Below, in pieces: positions 17,553 through 26,361 of a stretch of 64,000 nt of DNA. The translations under genes and the position numbers were made by a program. Numbering within the stretch: position 1 is the stretch's first letter; every line of letters starts with the position of its first letter. Under the pieces are notes generated by a model that was not told the DNA's origin, searched no databases, and was given only the letters and a program-made list of their open reading frames with translations. The stretch is from Variovorax paradoxus (GTDB lineage Bacteria > Pseudomonadota > Gammaproteobacteria > Burkholderiales > Burkholderiaceae_C), in contig NZ_CP045644.1 of NCBI RefSeq assembly GCF_009498455.1, positions 3,351,001 to 3,415,000 on the forward strand, read 5' to 3'.

Positions 17553-18602
17553 ATGAACGAACAGTCTCCCGCCGCCACGGCGCTTCAGAGGCCTTTGCAA
17601 GGCACTCGCATCGTCGAGTTCGAAGGCATCGGCCCGGGCCCGGTGGCCGGGCGCATCCTGGCTGCGCTGGGGGCCGAGGTCACCGTGATCGCACGTCCGC
17701 AGGCCGGCGCAGTGCAGCGCCTGGGAAGCACCACCGACAACCCGCTGCGCGCGCGCAAGCAGGTCGTCACGCTCGACCTGAAGACGCCCGAGGGCGTGGC
17801 GCAGGCGCTGGACCTCGTGGCCACGGCCGATGCGCTCATCGAAGGCAATCGCCCGGGCGTCATGGAGCGCCTCGGACTCGGCCCGTCGGTGTGCGCGGCG
17901 CGCAACCCGCGCCTGGTCTACGGCCGCATGACCGGCTGGGGCCAGGACGGCCCGCTGGCGCAGGCGGCCGGGCACGACCTCAACTACGTGGCGCTGACCG
18001 GCCTGCTGTCGCTGTCGGCGCAACCCGGCGCGACCCCGATGGTGCCGCCGACCATGGGCGACGCCAGCGGCGCGCTCGGCCTGGCCTTCGGCATGGTCTG
18101 CGCGCTGCTGGGTGCGCGCAGCACCGGGCAGGGTCGCGTGGTCGACGCGGCGATCCTCGACGTGGTCGCCATGCTGGGCACGCTGGTGCACTGGCTGCAT
18201 GCCAACAACAGCATCGGCGGCACGCAGCCCAGCGTGTTCCACGACTCGCCGTTCTACGACGTGTATGCCTGCAAGGACGGTGGCTTCGTCACCGTCGGCG
18301 CCATCGAGCCGCAGTTCTACGCCTTGCTGCTGGAGAAGCTCGGCATGGCCGACGTGGACCCACGTGAGCAGATGCAGCGCGAGAAATGGCCGGTGATGAA
18401 GCAGCGCTTTGCCGAGTGCTTTCGCGGCAAGACGCGCGACGAGTGGTGCGCATTGCTCGAGGGCACCGACGTGTGCTTCGCGCCGGTGCTGACGATTGCG
18501 GAGGCGGCGGTGCATCCGCATAACGTGGCGCGTCATCTGTTTCCGAAGACGGCCTCGGGGGCGATCGATACGCAGGTGGTGCCGCGCTTCGCGGCGTTGT
18601 AA
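17553..18602 (+). CDS. CaiB/BaiF family protein, alpha-methylacyl-CoA racemase-like
   Basis: A 349-residue class III CoA-transferase-fold protein. Its length and motifs match alpha-methylacyl-CoA racemases: EFEGIGPGPVAGRILAALGA at the N-terminus, a histidine in AAGHDLNYVALTG, and an aspartate in PPTMGDASGALG, the two acid/base positions of that enzyme. It probably epimerises a 2-methyl branch during beta-oxidation. The ATG at 17553 has GAGAAAGG upstream. The last 60 bases contain the direct-repeat copy that reappears at 29053, so the gene's 3' end is the insertion point of the accessory island. The C-terminus reads FPKTASGAIDTQVVPRFAAL. Confidence 0.88.
   Translation: MNEQSPAATALQRPLQGTRIVEFEGIGPGPVAGRILAALGAEVTVIARPQAGAVQRLGSTTDNPLRARKQVVTLDLKTPEGVAQALDLVATADALIEGNRPGVMERLGLGPSVCAARNPRLVYGRMTGWGQDGPLAQAAGHDLNYVALTGLLSLSAQPGATPMVPPTMGDASGALGLAFGMVCALLGARSTGQGRVVDAAILDVVAMLGTLVHWLHANNSIGGTQPSVFHDSPFYDVYACKDGGFVTVGAIEPQFYALLLEKLGMADVDPREQMQREKWPVMKQRFAECFRGKTRDEWCALLEGTDVCFAPVLTIAEAAVHPHNVARHLFPKTASGAIDTQVVPRFAAL
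18552..18584 (+). repeat. Left copy of island-flanking imperfect direct repeat
   Basis: These 33 bases inside the 3' end of the racemase-like gene match 29053-29085 at 31 of 33 positions by eye, in the same orientation. Both encode the peptide pattern FP--ASGA-DTQ-VP. The two copies bracket about 10.5 kb of lower-GC sequence with transposase relics, so they look like attachment-site copies or a duplicated gene end created at insertion. Confidence 0.7.
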
Positions 18603-18714
18603 AAGGAGGGGGCGCCTGCGCGCGCCTCAGGCTTCTGTGTGACGGCTTTAGACTGGTCAGAGTCATTCGCTACCGACAGGCTAAGCGACCGCTGCAATCA
18701 TCAGCGGCCGTTCG

Positions 18715-18789
18715 TTAGCGACCGCCTGGCCACTGCAGCATCTCGGCCACACCGTGCGCCTGATGGCACCAAGGTTCGTCATTCCTTAC
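18715..18789 (+). pseudogene. IS110-family transposase remnant
   Basis: A short stretch in the gap between the racemase-like gene and the PIN gene translates to ATAWPLQHLGHTVRLMAPRF and continues VIPY. This matches the conserved LQ-LGHTVRLMAP-FV-PY segment of the N-terminal catalytic domain of IS110/IS1111 transposases. The rest of the gene is missing, so it is a scar of a former insertion. The remaining bases of the 386-bp gap (18603-18988) hold nothing else I recognise. Confidence 0.6.
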
Positions 18790-18988
18790 CTCGCATTGAG
18801 GTGTTGGTCACCGCTGCGCCCCTGCCCGAACTAAGGCTTGGCCTGACCGGATGTCACAGTATGGGCGCTCCAGCCGGCCCACTGCCTAGCACTTTGCAGC
18901 CGGCCGCCGGTGCCGACCTTGGCAATCGCAGGAAGTCGACGCAGGTGGCCGCCACCTACAATCTAGGACAGTTTCCAGCAGGATGGCT

Positions 18989-20050
18989 ATGGCAGACGAC
19001 GGGCAACTTTTTGTCTTGTGCGACACCAATGTGGGCGCGCGCGATGCCCACCTTTTTCGCAAGAAGGGTGGGCCGCTTCTCATCGACATGCTCCGCGCCA
19101 AGAAGGCAAAGCTCTTGGTGCCCGATATCCTGCGCATCGAGTACATCAAGCAGTTCACCATCGCTGGCGACGAAGCTTTGCAGAAGATGGGGAAAGAGGT
19201 CGATAGGTTGAAAACGCTTTGCGGATTCGACCTATTCGGGTTGCTGCCAAAGTCGCAGTTTGGAGATGCTCAGGCCCGTGAGATATTGGATCAGCTTGAG
19301 GACGTCATCCATGTCGTGTCCATGACGGATGCACTCAAGCTCGCCGCGTCCGACCGCTCCATGGAGGGTAGGCGGCCGACGTCGAAGTCCGACCATGGTT
19401 ACAAGGATTGCCTCATCTGGGAGAGCATGCTGACGCTGCCCCCGGGTTCCGAAGTGATGTTTGTGACTCGCGATGAGGTTGGCTTCTTCGAAAATGGTGT
19501 GCTCGCCCCCAGCCTTGCCAAGGAGGCCGTGGCCAAGGGGCTGAAGCTGACTGCGTTCAGAACTACCGAGGCGAATGGCGTGTCGCCAGTCGTCGATGCA
19601 CTGAAGGCTCGATTTGCGGACCTGGCTTCCATGCGCACTGCTGACGTGCTGATGGGAGACCATCCCATAGTCCAGGCGTACATGAGAAATGAGCGCGCCG
19701 CACCAGTTCTGCCGGTGCCGGCTGCCGTGGTGATGCCGCAGCCGGAGGTCCAGCCCGGCGAACTGGAGGCTTTGCTGACAGCTCATACGAGGCACCTGAC
19801 CCTTCTGGACATCAAGGCCCTTGGGTTCGTCGGATTTTTGGACCGGGCAGGTAAGCAGCAAGCCATCGACCTGCTCGTGCAGTCTGGCGCCACCGTAGAC
19901 GCGGCGCGCAACGCGCTGGAACGCTTGGCGTTGGCCGACCTGATACGGGACACCGGGCACAACTACTTGGCCGTCAAGGGTGAGCTGCTGGAGAAGGCTG
20001 TGCAGCAGGCTGAGGCTGAAATGATTGAGCTCACGGGCTTCGGAGGCTGA
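18989..20050 (+). CDS. PIN-like domain ribonuclease (DUF4935-like)
   Basis: A 353-residue protein whose first two thirds look like a PIN nuclease. The expected acidic residues are in order: Asp12 in LFVLCDTNVG, Glu51 in PDILRIEYIK, Asp140 in HGYKDCLIWE and Asp162 in FVTRDEVGFF. PIN domains cleave RNA with bound divalent metal. The last 90 residues (LTLLDIKALGFVG, VDAARNALERLALADLIRD) look like a small helical or winged-helix module. AGGA lies 5 bases before the ATG at 18989; an ATG at 18983 is less well placed. The next gene begins 1-4 bases after the stop, so the two form an operon. There is no antitoxin-sized neighbour, so it is not a standard VapBC toxin. Confidence 0.75.
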   Translation: MADDGQLFVLCDTNVGARDAHLFRKKGGPLLIDMLRAKKAKLLVPDILRIEYIKQFTIAGDEALQKMGKEVDRLKTLCGFDLFGLLPKSQFGDAQAREILDQLEDVIHVVSMTDALKLAASDRSMEGRRPTSKSDHGYKDCLIWESMLTLPPGSEVMFVTRDEVGFFENGVLAPSLAKEAVAKGLKLTAFRTTEANGVSPVVDALKARFADLASMRTADVLMGDHPIVQAYMRNERAAPVLPVPAAVVMPQPEVQPGELEALLTAHTRHLTLLDIKALGFVGFLDRAGKQQAIDLLVQSGATVDAARNALERLALADLIRDTGHNYLAVKGELLEKAVQQAEAEMIELTGFGG

Positions 20051-20051
20051 A

Positions 20052-22484
20052 GTGGTGGAGTCCTCTACCCGCATCAAAGTCCTTGAGCGCCTGGCTCGAT
20101 CGACTACCCCTGCTGCCGATGAGGCGATCAAGCGCGCATGCGAGCAGGCAATTGCCAGCCTCGTAAACGGCGTCGACTACGAAGCCCTTGAGTTCAGCCT
20201 TGATGTGCTGCTCACGGTGGGATTTCGGCACAGCAAGGAAGTCGTAGTTGCCGCGGACGGTTTCCTGCGCACGGTTGAGAGCCGGGCGTTGGTGCATTCA
20301 GATGAGCATGGGGAAAAGTTGGAGGCGCTATCCCAGTATCGCAGCGCCCACAGGTTGATGACCAAAGCCATCGACTTGCTCAACGCCTTGCGATACCTGG
20401 AGACACCAACTGTTGTGGACAGCCTGCTGTGGGCATCGAGGCATGATGAAGAATCGGTGCGCAAGGCTGCGTTCTCAGACCTGACGGGCCTGGCCAAGTA
20501 CAACATCTCTGTGTACTTCGGCGACGGGGCAGCCAAAGGTATCGGCTCAGGGCCTCAATTTCTAGTCATTGAGGCCCTGGAGAACAAGGGTGACGACTAC
20601 CTGAGACAACACTTGCGTGGCGTGCTGACGCTCTTAGAGGGCCTTCTGTCGACATCCATGGAATCGACGAAGTGGTCGTCTACCGGCGTGACGTTGTCTC
20701 AAGCAGTAGCTCCTGCTCACAAGGGTGTGGTCGAGATCCGCACACGAAGCATTGCTCTGGTGAAGAAACTCTACCGGCTCGTTGAAAGCAAGTCGCAGAA
20801 GCTATCTGTCATCAGAGCGATGAATACAGCAGCTCGAGGTGATGGCAGGGGGGCTGTCGACAAAGATTTTGCGGAGATGATTTCCGTGAACGCTCAGGAG
20901 GTCCTGTGGTTCTTTGGCGATGTCGCCAAAGAGGAAGACGATCTGCAGATCATCCAGAAGGTCGAGTATGACAGCTACTGGATTCACTTCCACACTGCAT
21001 CGGTGGAGGTGAAGGCGACTGCGCTTGAGGTTAAGGCAATCATCGACGCTAACGCAGAGTACAGCGTCTACAAGACGCTCGTTGGCTTCGAAGGGATATT
21101 CGGCGATTGGACGAAGGAGCGTAGAGACGAGTCCTTCACGCTTGGTTCTCAGGAATCTAGAGCTAAACAGTCCAAGGTCCTGGCCGCACAGGTTCCAGCC
21201 GATGGCTTTGATGTGTGGCGCGCTCGAATCTTGAGGTTCTCTCAGACCGAGTCCAACGACCTGGCCACTTTTCCCGTCTTCTATGAGTTCCTGGCCGAGG
21301 TTGCGGCGTCGTACCCCGACTTCGGCCTTGAACTGCTCACCGAGCACGCCGAAGCACTGTCTCGGTTCCTCATACCTTTGCTTCGGGGTGTCTGGGACGG
21401 AGACAAGAAGGCGCAGCTCCTCCCTCTGATGACAAGGTGGATAGACGAGGCTTCGGAGAAGGAGACTTCGTTCCTGAGCGCCTGCGCAAAGGTCTTCCTG
21501 TCGACCAAGGATGTCGACTTCGACATCCTCGAGAGGATTCTCGAAAAGGCGACTCGCCTTCGTGACGTTTTCGTTATCCGCCAAGTTGCAACGGTGGCCG
21601 TCGGTAGGTCCGATTCGGGAGCCTGGAAGGCGGACCTGAAGAAGCTCTTCCTGCGTGCCTTGCCGCGCTTGACCGAGCTTGGGGATGCGGGCTGGGTTCG
21701 AGAGATTTGGTACAGGAAAGAGGCGACGGAGATGGTCGGCGAATTCTCTCCTGATGAGCGCCGTGAGGTGCTGAAGAACCTGCGCCTCTTGCCACAGATC
21801 GACTACCAGGCCGAGGACGTGCTGGCAGCTATTGCCGAGCGAGAGCCCAGTTTGGTTGTTGAGTACCTGTGCGACCGACTCTATGAACCCAATGCAGCTG
21901 TCGCGGCAGTTGCTGAAAAGGCGGGCTACGACTACGAAGAGCTGCCGTACCAGTTCCACACACTACAGGACAGCCTTTCCAGGGACCCGAAGGCGGTTGT
22001 CGCCGAGGTCCTGGGCCGCTACTCAGCCGACGATTCGCTCTTTGAGTTCAGGGGTGCAAAGCTGCTGCAGGCCATCTTTCCTCAGTTCTCTGAGGGCTTC
22101 CAGGTAGAACTTGTTCGCCTCATTCGAGATGGCGGCGAAAAGGGCCTTGAATTTGTTGCTGGTGTGCTGCGATCCTACGGCGGAGAGGCTTTCATCCAGC
22201 CTGTTGCCAAGGAACTCATCAAGCGGTTGCCCCGGAGCAGCCCGCTCATCAACGAGGTAAAGATTGCGCTGATGAGCACAGGTGTGGTGTCAGGCGAGTA
22301 CGGGATGGCGGAGGCCTACGACAGGAAGCGTAGCGAGGTCCTTGACTGGCTTCAGGACCCCGATGAACGCGTCCGTACTTTTGCTGCCAAGTACGCTAAC
22401 GAGCTCCAGGCTATGAGTGAGAGTGAGCGTCGTCGCGCGGACGAGTCCATTGCCGTTCGGAAGTTTGAGTACGGCGAAGAGTAG
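20052..22484 (+). CDS. Large alpha-helical (HEAT/ARM-like) protein of unknown function, partner of PIN nuclease
   Basis: An approximately 810-residue protein I cannot place in a named family. It is rich in short amphipathic helix pairs resembling HEAT repeats, for example VVDSLLWASRHDEESVRKAAF early on, PNAAVAAVAEKAGY in the middle, and DPDERVRTFAAKYANELQ at the end. It has no signal peptide, membrane segment or catalytic motif that I can see. A GGAGG ribosome site at 20042-20046 precedes GTG codons at 20052 and 20055; the first is reported. It follows the PIN gene with essentially no gap, so the two are very likely co-expressed and may form a sensor-effector pair. Codon use is less GC-rich than the flanking core genes. 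Confidence 0.7.
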   Translation: MVESSTRIKVLERLARSTTPAADEAIKRACEQAIASLVNGVDYEALEFSLDVLLTVGFRHSKEVVVAADGFLRTVESRALVHSDEHGEKLEALSQYRSAHRLMTKAIDLLNALRYLETPTVVDSLLWASRHDEESVRKAAFSDLTGLAKYNISVYFGDGAAKGIGSGPQFLVIEALENKGDDYLRQHLRGVLTLLEGLLSTSMESTKWSSTGVTLSQAVAPAHKGVVEIRTRSIALVKKLYRLVESKSQKLSVIRAMNTAARGDGRGAVDKDFAEMISVNAQEVLWFFGDVAKEEDDLQIIQKVEYDSYWIHFHTASVEVKATALEVKAIIDANAEYSVYKTLVGFEGIFGDWTKERRDESFTLGSQESRAKQSKVLAAQVPADGFDVWRARILRFSQTESNDLATFPVFYEFLAEVAASYPDFGLELLTEHAEALSRFLIPLLRGVWDGDKKAQLLPLMTRWIDEASEKETSFLSACAKVFLSTKDVDFDILERILEKATRLRDVFVIRQVATVAVGRSDSGAWKADLKKLFLRALPRLTELGDAGWVREIWYRKEATEMVGEFSPDERREVLKNLRLLPQIDYQAEDVLAAIAEREPSLVVEYLCDRLYEPNAAVAAVAEKAGYDYEELPYQFHTLQDSLSRDPKAVVAEVLGRYSADDSLFEFRGAKLLQAIFPQFSEGFQVELVRLIRDGGEKGLEFVAGVLRSYGGEAFIQPVAKELIKRLPRSSPLINEVKIALMSTGVVSGEYGMAEAYDRKRSEVLDWLQDPDERVRTFAAKYANELQAMSESERRRADESIAVRKFEYGEE

Positions 22485-22764
22485 GAGTGGCGAGCGGCCA
22501 CCAAGCCACTTGGCCGGCTGCTTCACTCTCGACACCGGTCATCGCTGCCAGCACAGAGACAGGCATGCCAATGACGGCTTCATGCCCCGGAGCGTGGATC
22601 CGGCAACCTGCAGCGGAATACCGCAACCGCTGCAAACCTGCCCCTTGGCAAATTCTGCCCGAGACTGGTTGCGGTCTCTCGAGTTTGGTTCGCGAACGAC
22701 CGCTGGTGCTGGAAGCGGCCAGTCACCCCTTCAACGATGAATGACTGCTGCGAGGATGCCCCGG
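22485..22764. other. Convergent intergenic region without recognised gene
   Basis: The 280 bases between the convergent solenoid and PD-(D/E)XK genes contain only short unsupported reading frames. I see no clear terminator hairpin. Confidence 0.5.
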
Positions 22765-24963
22765 CTACACCGTCGGTGATACCGGATAAGTCGGCATCGT
22801 ACTTAGCTGCTGCTCTGCGGTGGCCTGGGCACGGATCCTGCGCAGTTGCTCAAATTCGAACCCCGGATTGCGAGTCGAGAAGCTGATGCGGCTGACGGAT
22901 CGCAGATTCTCGACCAACTCCTCGCCCGTGGCGGAATGCTGTAGCAGCTCTTCGATGAAGCCAAGGTTGTGAAAGAAGATATTGTCGTAGGGGTGTTCGC
23001 GGTACGGATTGTGGGCAACCGCGACCAGTTTTGACAGAACCGACCGTAGGCCAACGAGGTCCCGATTGCCTGCTCCAACACGACGCGTTTGACTGGAGCT
23101 TGATGCATTCGTCAGGGCAATCTCCACACCCGCTAGTGCCTCAAGTCCGCGCCGCATCGTCGTCGTGTCGTGGAGACCACCGAAATCCGCGATGGTAAGG
23201 ACCACTTTGAGCACTTCGCGCCCGCGCAGCTCAAGGACACCGTTGGGAAGCGCTATCGAGTCTTCCTGAAGGAGGCGTAGTTCACATTTCGAGAGCTGCG
23301 TCGCACCATGCACCAGTGTCTCAGCGATGTCGATGAAAAAGGTAGCTGTGTCATTCGCCCTTGACTCGGTGCGCAAGGCTTTGGCCTTCATCTCGAACAG
23401 CACGATGTGGCGGTCTGTCTCGATAGCAAGGTCTACGTCGCCGGTGACTTGGCGGCCGCGCTTCATAACACCCCGCAGGCACAGAATGCCTCGCTGCGCG
23501 AGGCGCTCCGCCATGTGCAGTTCGAACTTCCTGCCGACTTCGGTGTTGAAGTTGGACCTGCCGTTGGCCAGTAGGCGAAAGGCCCGCTGGTAGAACGCGG
23601 CCCCCAGGAAAGCCGCCGGAGGAATCCACAGTCTGCTGCCGTCGAGCTGGACTAGCGCCGCTTCCAAGGCCTCGGCGTCGCTGCCATGGCCGGGCGAGTA
23701 GTAGTTCCGACAAGGTCGGTCCAGGGAAAAGGTATGTACCAGCATCTCCGCCGCGTGTCGGTCGAACAGCCGCGCGGCGAGTCGTGCTTCGACCTCACTG
23801 CGTTGCACAACGGTGCCTTTGCAGGGGTGTTCTGCCATGTCTTGCAGCACCATTAACAAGGCCAGGATATGGTCCGGTCTCCAAACTGGCCCGCCAGGGA
23901 GCTGGTCTGCTACCGGCACGACCACGTCGCGAAGCAATGCCTCGACCACTGGCTGGTGTATCTGAGGCAACGCGAAAACTTGGTCATAGAGTACGACCCG
24001 TCCAAGCGAACGGATGACGTCGGCGGGATAGTGGTCGCCCAGAGGTTCGAAAGGTGACCACGGCTCCGCGTCGACCAGGGCGCCCAAGTGGCAAGACGCG
24101 GTGAGCGCGTTATCGAGCAGCTGGTTTCGCCCCGTGCGCGCAGGCACCACGTGAAGGTGTTGGAGCGCTATGCGATACAGATAGCCAAGCGGGATCGACG
24201 GCTCGATCTTCATGCTCGTCATTGAGAGCTCGGGGTGGAGGTTGACATGCTTCCGCACAGGATCGTAGCGGCGCTCGAAGGTTTGCTGCAGAAACTCCAT
24301 CGCCAGGGAGCCGAGGCGACCAAAGGGCACACGCACGGTCTGGGCGATGCTTCGGCTCCCCTGGGCGCCCTGCGTCCCTATCTCCGCTCCGCGAACTTGG
24401 ATTGGGATGCCCTTTTTCGCGAAAAACCTAGCGGCGTTCGCTCTGCTGACGTGCCGTGGGGACCAGTGCGGTGACGTCTGCGTTTCATAGGCCCGGATAT
24501 ACCGAATCGCCTCGATCCAAGGCGCCTGCCCCTCTTCCATCGGGACCAACGCATCTACGAAGTGGTGGGTGTCTCGCAGCGCATCGAAGAGCAGCGGTGC
24601 AGCCAAGCGCAGCGGAGCCGTATCCTCAGTGCGCAGTACTTCCGCGAAGACTAGCTGCGTCAGCAAGTCACGCCACAACACTGACGCTCTCGGCCAGCCC
24701 AGGAGGCTGTCGTCGTCTGGCCCAGTTGGCATCATGTGCGGCACCAAGATCGATCGAACTATCCCAAAAAGCCATTGGTAGCGGTGGTGGGGCACTGCCG
24801 CTAGCGGGTACTGCCCGGCCTCTCGATAGAGCTCGGCGAAACGATCTGCCAATGGCAGTTCAACAGTTAGATTTCTCGGCAGGGTCACAGCATTGCCCAG
24901 GTCGGCTAAGTACACAGGGATGCTACCTGCGCTGGTAGCACCGCCTGCCTGTTTTGTTACCAA
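22765..24963 (-). CDS. Large protein with C-terminal PD-(D/E)XK nuclease-like domain
   Basis: A 732-residue protein without a family name that I recognise. The C-terminal third contains a restriction-endonuclease-type core. It has a glutamate in a helix (EVGRKFELHMAERL, about residue 480), an aspartate in TGDVDLAIETD (about 509-511), and the E-x-K triplet in IVLFEMKAKA (about 524-526). The N-terminal 450 residues are helical and unrecognised and may recognise DNA or a partner. The frame opens with TTG at 24963; internal GTG codons near residues 17 and 25 are alternative starts and no start has a convincing ribosome site. It is convergent with the PIN/solenoid operon and flanked by an IS66 relic, so a defence or mobile-element role is plausible but unproven. 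Confidence 0.7.
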   Translation of the reverse strand: MVTKQAGGATSAGSIPVYLADLGNAVTLPRNLTVELPLADRFAELYREAGQYPLAAVPHHRYQWLFGIVRSILVPHMMPTGPDDDSLLGWPRASVLWRDLLTQLVFAEVLRTEDTAPLRLAAPLLFDALRDTHHFVDALVPMEEGQAPWIEAIRYIRAYETQTSPHWSPRHVSRANAARFFAKKGIPIQVRGAEIGTQGAQGSRSIAQTVRVPFGRLGSLAMEFLQQTFERRYDPVRKHVNLHPELSMTSMKIEPSIPLGYLYRIALQHLHVVPARTGRNQLLDNALTASCHLGALVDAEPWSPFEPLGDHYPADVIRSLGRVVLYDQVFALPQIHQPVVEALLRDVVVPVADQLPGGPVWRPDHILALLMVLQDMAEHPCKGTVVQRSEVEARLAARLFDRHAAEMLVHTFSLDRPCRNYYSPGHGSDAEALEAALVQLDGSRLWIPPAAFLGAAFYQRAFRLLANGRSNFNTEVGRKFELHMAERLAQRGILCLRGVMKRGRQVTGDVDLAIETDRHIVLFEMKAKALRTESRANDTATFFIDIAETLVHGATQLSKCELRLLQEDSIALPNGVLELRGREVLKVVLTIADFGGLHDTTTMRRGLEALAGVEIALTNASSSSQTRRVGAGNRDLVGLRSVLSKLVAVAHNPYREHPYDNIFFHNLGFIEELLQHSATGEELVENLRSVSRISFSTRNPGFEFEQLRRIRAQATAEQQLSTMPTYPVSPTV

Positions 24964-25016
24964 GGATTAGCAAAGGAGCTCTCCACGCGCTGCTTGGCCA
25001 ACCAACCACAGGCTGG

Positions 25017-25380
25017 CTAAAGCGAACACCTCCGTAAGCGCGCAGTGAACTCGTCTTGACGACGGCGTTGGCTATGTAGCCGTGGTCGGCAGCCAGCGAT
25101 GCGGCAGCAACTCTGCAATGCGGCTGGCCGGGTGGCTACGGGCGTCTCGTCCGCACGCAACACTCGGCTGCGAAGCATCTCGCTCCTGAGCGCGTCCACC
25201 AGCAGCTGCAGGTGCACGCCGCACTGGCCCACCCAGGCGGCCAGCGTCGAGCGCGGGATCGCAAGGCCGGCCCGGCCGAAGATGGCTTTCTGCCGGTACA
25301 GCGGCAGGTGATTCAGGTACTTGGCCACGAGCATCCTTTGCTCCTAACGTCGATTCAAGATGGGTTCACGGGACGCTTAC
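25017..25380 (-). pseudogene. Internally deleted IS66-family element remnant (tnpC fragment plus terminal repeat)
   Basis: The minus-strand frame from 25334 reads VAKYLNHLPLYRQ, FGRAGLAIPRSTLAAWVG and SRVLRADETPV, a central segment of the IS66 TnpC transposase, and then loses similarity. Just outside it, the minus strand from 25380 reads GTAAGCGTCCCGTGAACCC, which has the GTAAGC start typical of IS66 terminal inverted repeats. The tnpA and tnpB genes and most of tnpC are missing, so this is a dead deletion derivative. The stretch 25381-25480 shows nothing recognisable. Confidence 0.75.
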
Positions 25381-25480
25381 ACACCTCCGGGGTCCAGGCC
25401 ACTTTGATGCAACGAGTTAGGGTGCACCTGCACTCAGGCACTGGGCACAGGCCGGCGCTTCCGTCTGCCTCTTTGGGCAA

Positions 25481-26074
25481 CTAGGGCCGCGCGAGTTGGG
25501 CACCGACTAGAGGCTCGGCAGCCGTGATCCGAATGCCAGACCACAGTGACAAGGCGGCCATGGGCCAGCAGAAGAGTGCAGTCGTGAAGAATAGGGACGG
25601 CGATGGCGTGATCCCTAACAGGCTCAGCGGAAAGCTGAAGAGTGGCGCCGCGCCGAGCGCATAGAACAGCCCATATGCAGCCAAGTATGCGACCTTGCGT
25701 GTGACCCTCACCCCGTGGCTTGCGTATTTGCGTTTGAACGATACCTGTGAGCCCACCGCCGTCGCGGTATGCTGAAGGTACGGCAGCCCCATCACGTAAA
25801 ATCTCAGCGCGCGTGCGGACTCTGGAAGCGTCAGCAGGTATTCGACCGTTTGGGCGCTCAGACGGTTGTCGCCTGCCAACGCCTGATAGCCCTTCTGTAG
25901 AAGGAATGGATGCATCTGGGGCGTTTTTCGGATGTCATCCAAGAATTCGCGAGCGAACTTGTATTCGTCCCTGAACCTGCTGCGGCGTCCGGCGCCCACC
26001 TCTACAACGATTTTCCACAGTGCGAACGCTCCCGCGATCAGCGAGAAGAGCTTCAGAAACGTTTCTAGGGTCAT
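25481..26074 (-). CDS. Small multi-pass membrane protein of unknown function
   Basis: A 197-residue protein with three likely membrane segments. One is at the extreme N-terminus (ETFLKLFSLIAGAFALW) and a hairpin of two is near the C-terminus (about residues 130-155 and 160-180, including LFFTTALFCWPMAALSLW). Between them is a charged cytoplasmic-looking region of about 100 residues. The ATG at 26074 is chosen because it begins directly before the first membrane segment; the frame extends to 26206 but those residues look non-coding. No ribosome site is strong. I do not recognise a family. Its island location suggests an accessory role. Confidence 0.55.
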   Translation of the reverse strand: MTLETFLKLFSLIAGAFALWKIVVEVGAGRRSRFRDEYKFAREFLDDIRKTPQMHPFLLQKGYQALAGDNRLSAQTVEYLLTLPESARALRFYVMGLPYLQHTATAVGSQVSFKRKYASHGVRVTRKVAYLAAYGLFYALGAAPLFSFPLSLLGITPSPSLFFTTALFCWPMAALSLWSGIRITAAEPLVGAQLARP

Positions 26075-26361
26075 TCCGCCATTGTGCGGTCCATCGATTC
26101 GTCGAAGCGTGCCACGAAAGTTTGCACGCTCGCGGCGGCATTGATTCACCCCGTCGAGTCCTGCAGGGCCCTCGCGTTCGCTGCATAACCAGCCCAAGAT
26201 TAACACTGCGTCCCCGCCGGGTCAGGATTCCATGGAAATCAACAGCTTGCTCAATTTCTTCATGGTGTGGTTTCCCGGCGAGCACGAATAGATTCGAGCT
26301 GTGCACTCGACTCGAAGTCTCGGCAAGGTTTTTCTGTAACGCTGAGCCGCGTCGCCCTTGT

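Noticed and set aside
18603..18640. GC-rich imperfect inverted repeat after the racemase-like gene considered as terminator
   Set aside because: The stem has mismatches in the core and no T-run follows.
18989..20050. PIN gene considered as a VapC toxin
   Set aside because: VapC is about 130 residues and paired with a small antitoxin; this protein is 353 residues with a large solenoid partner.
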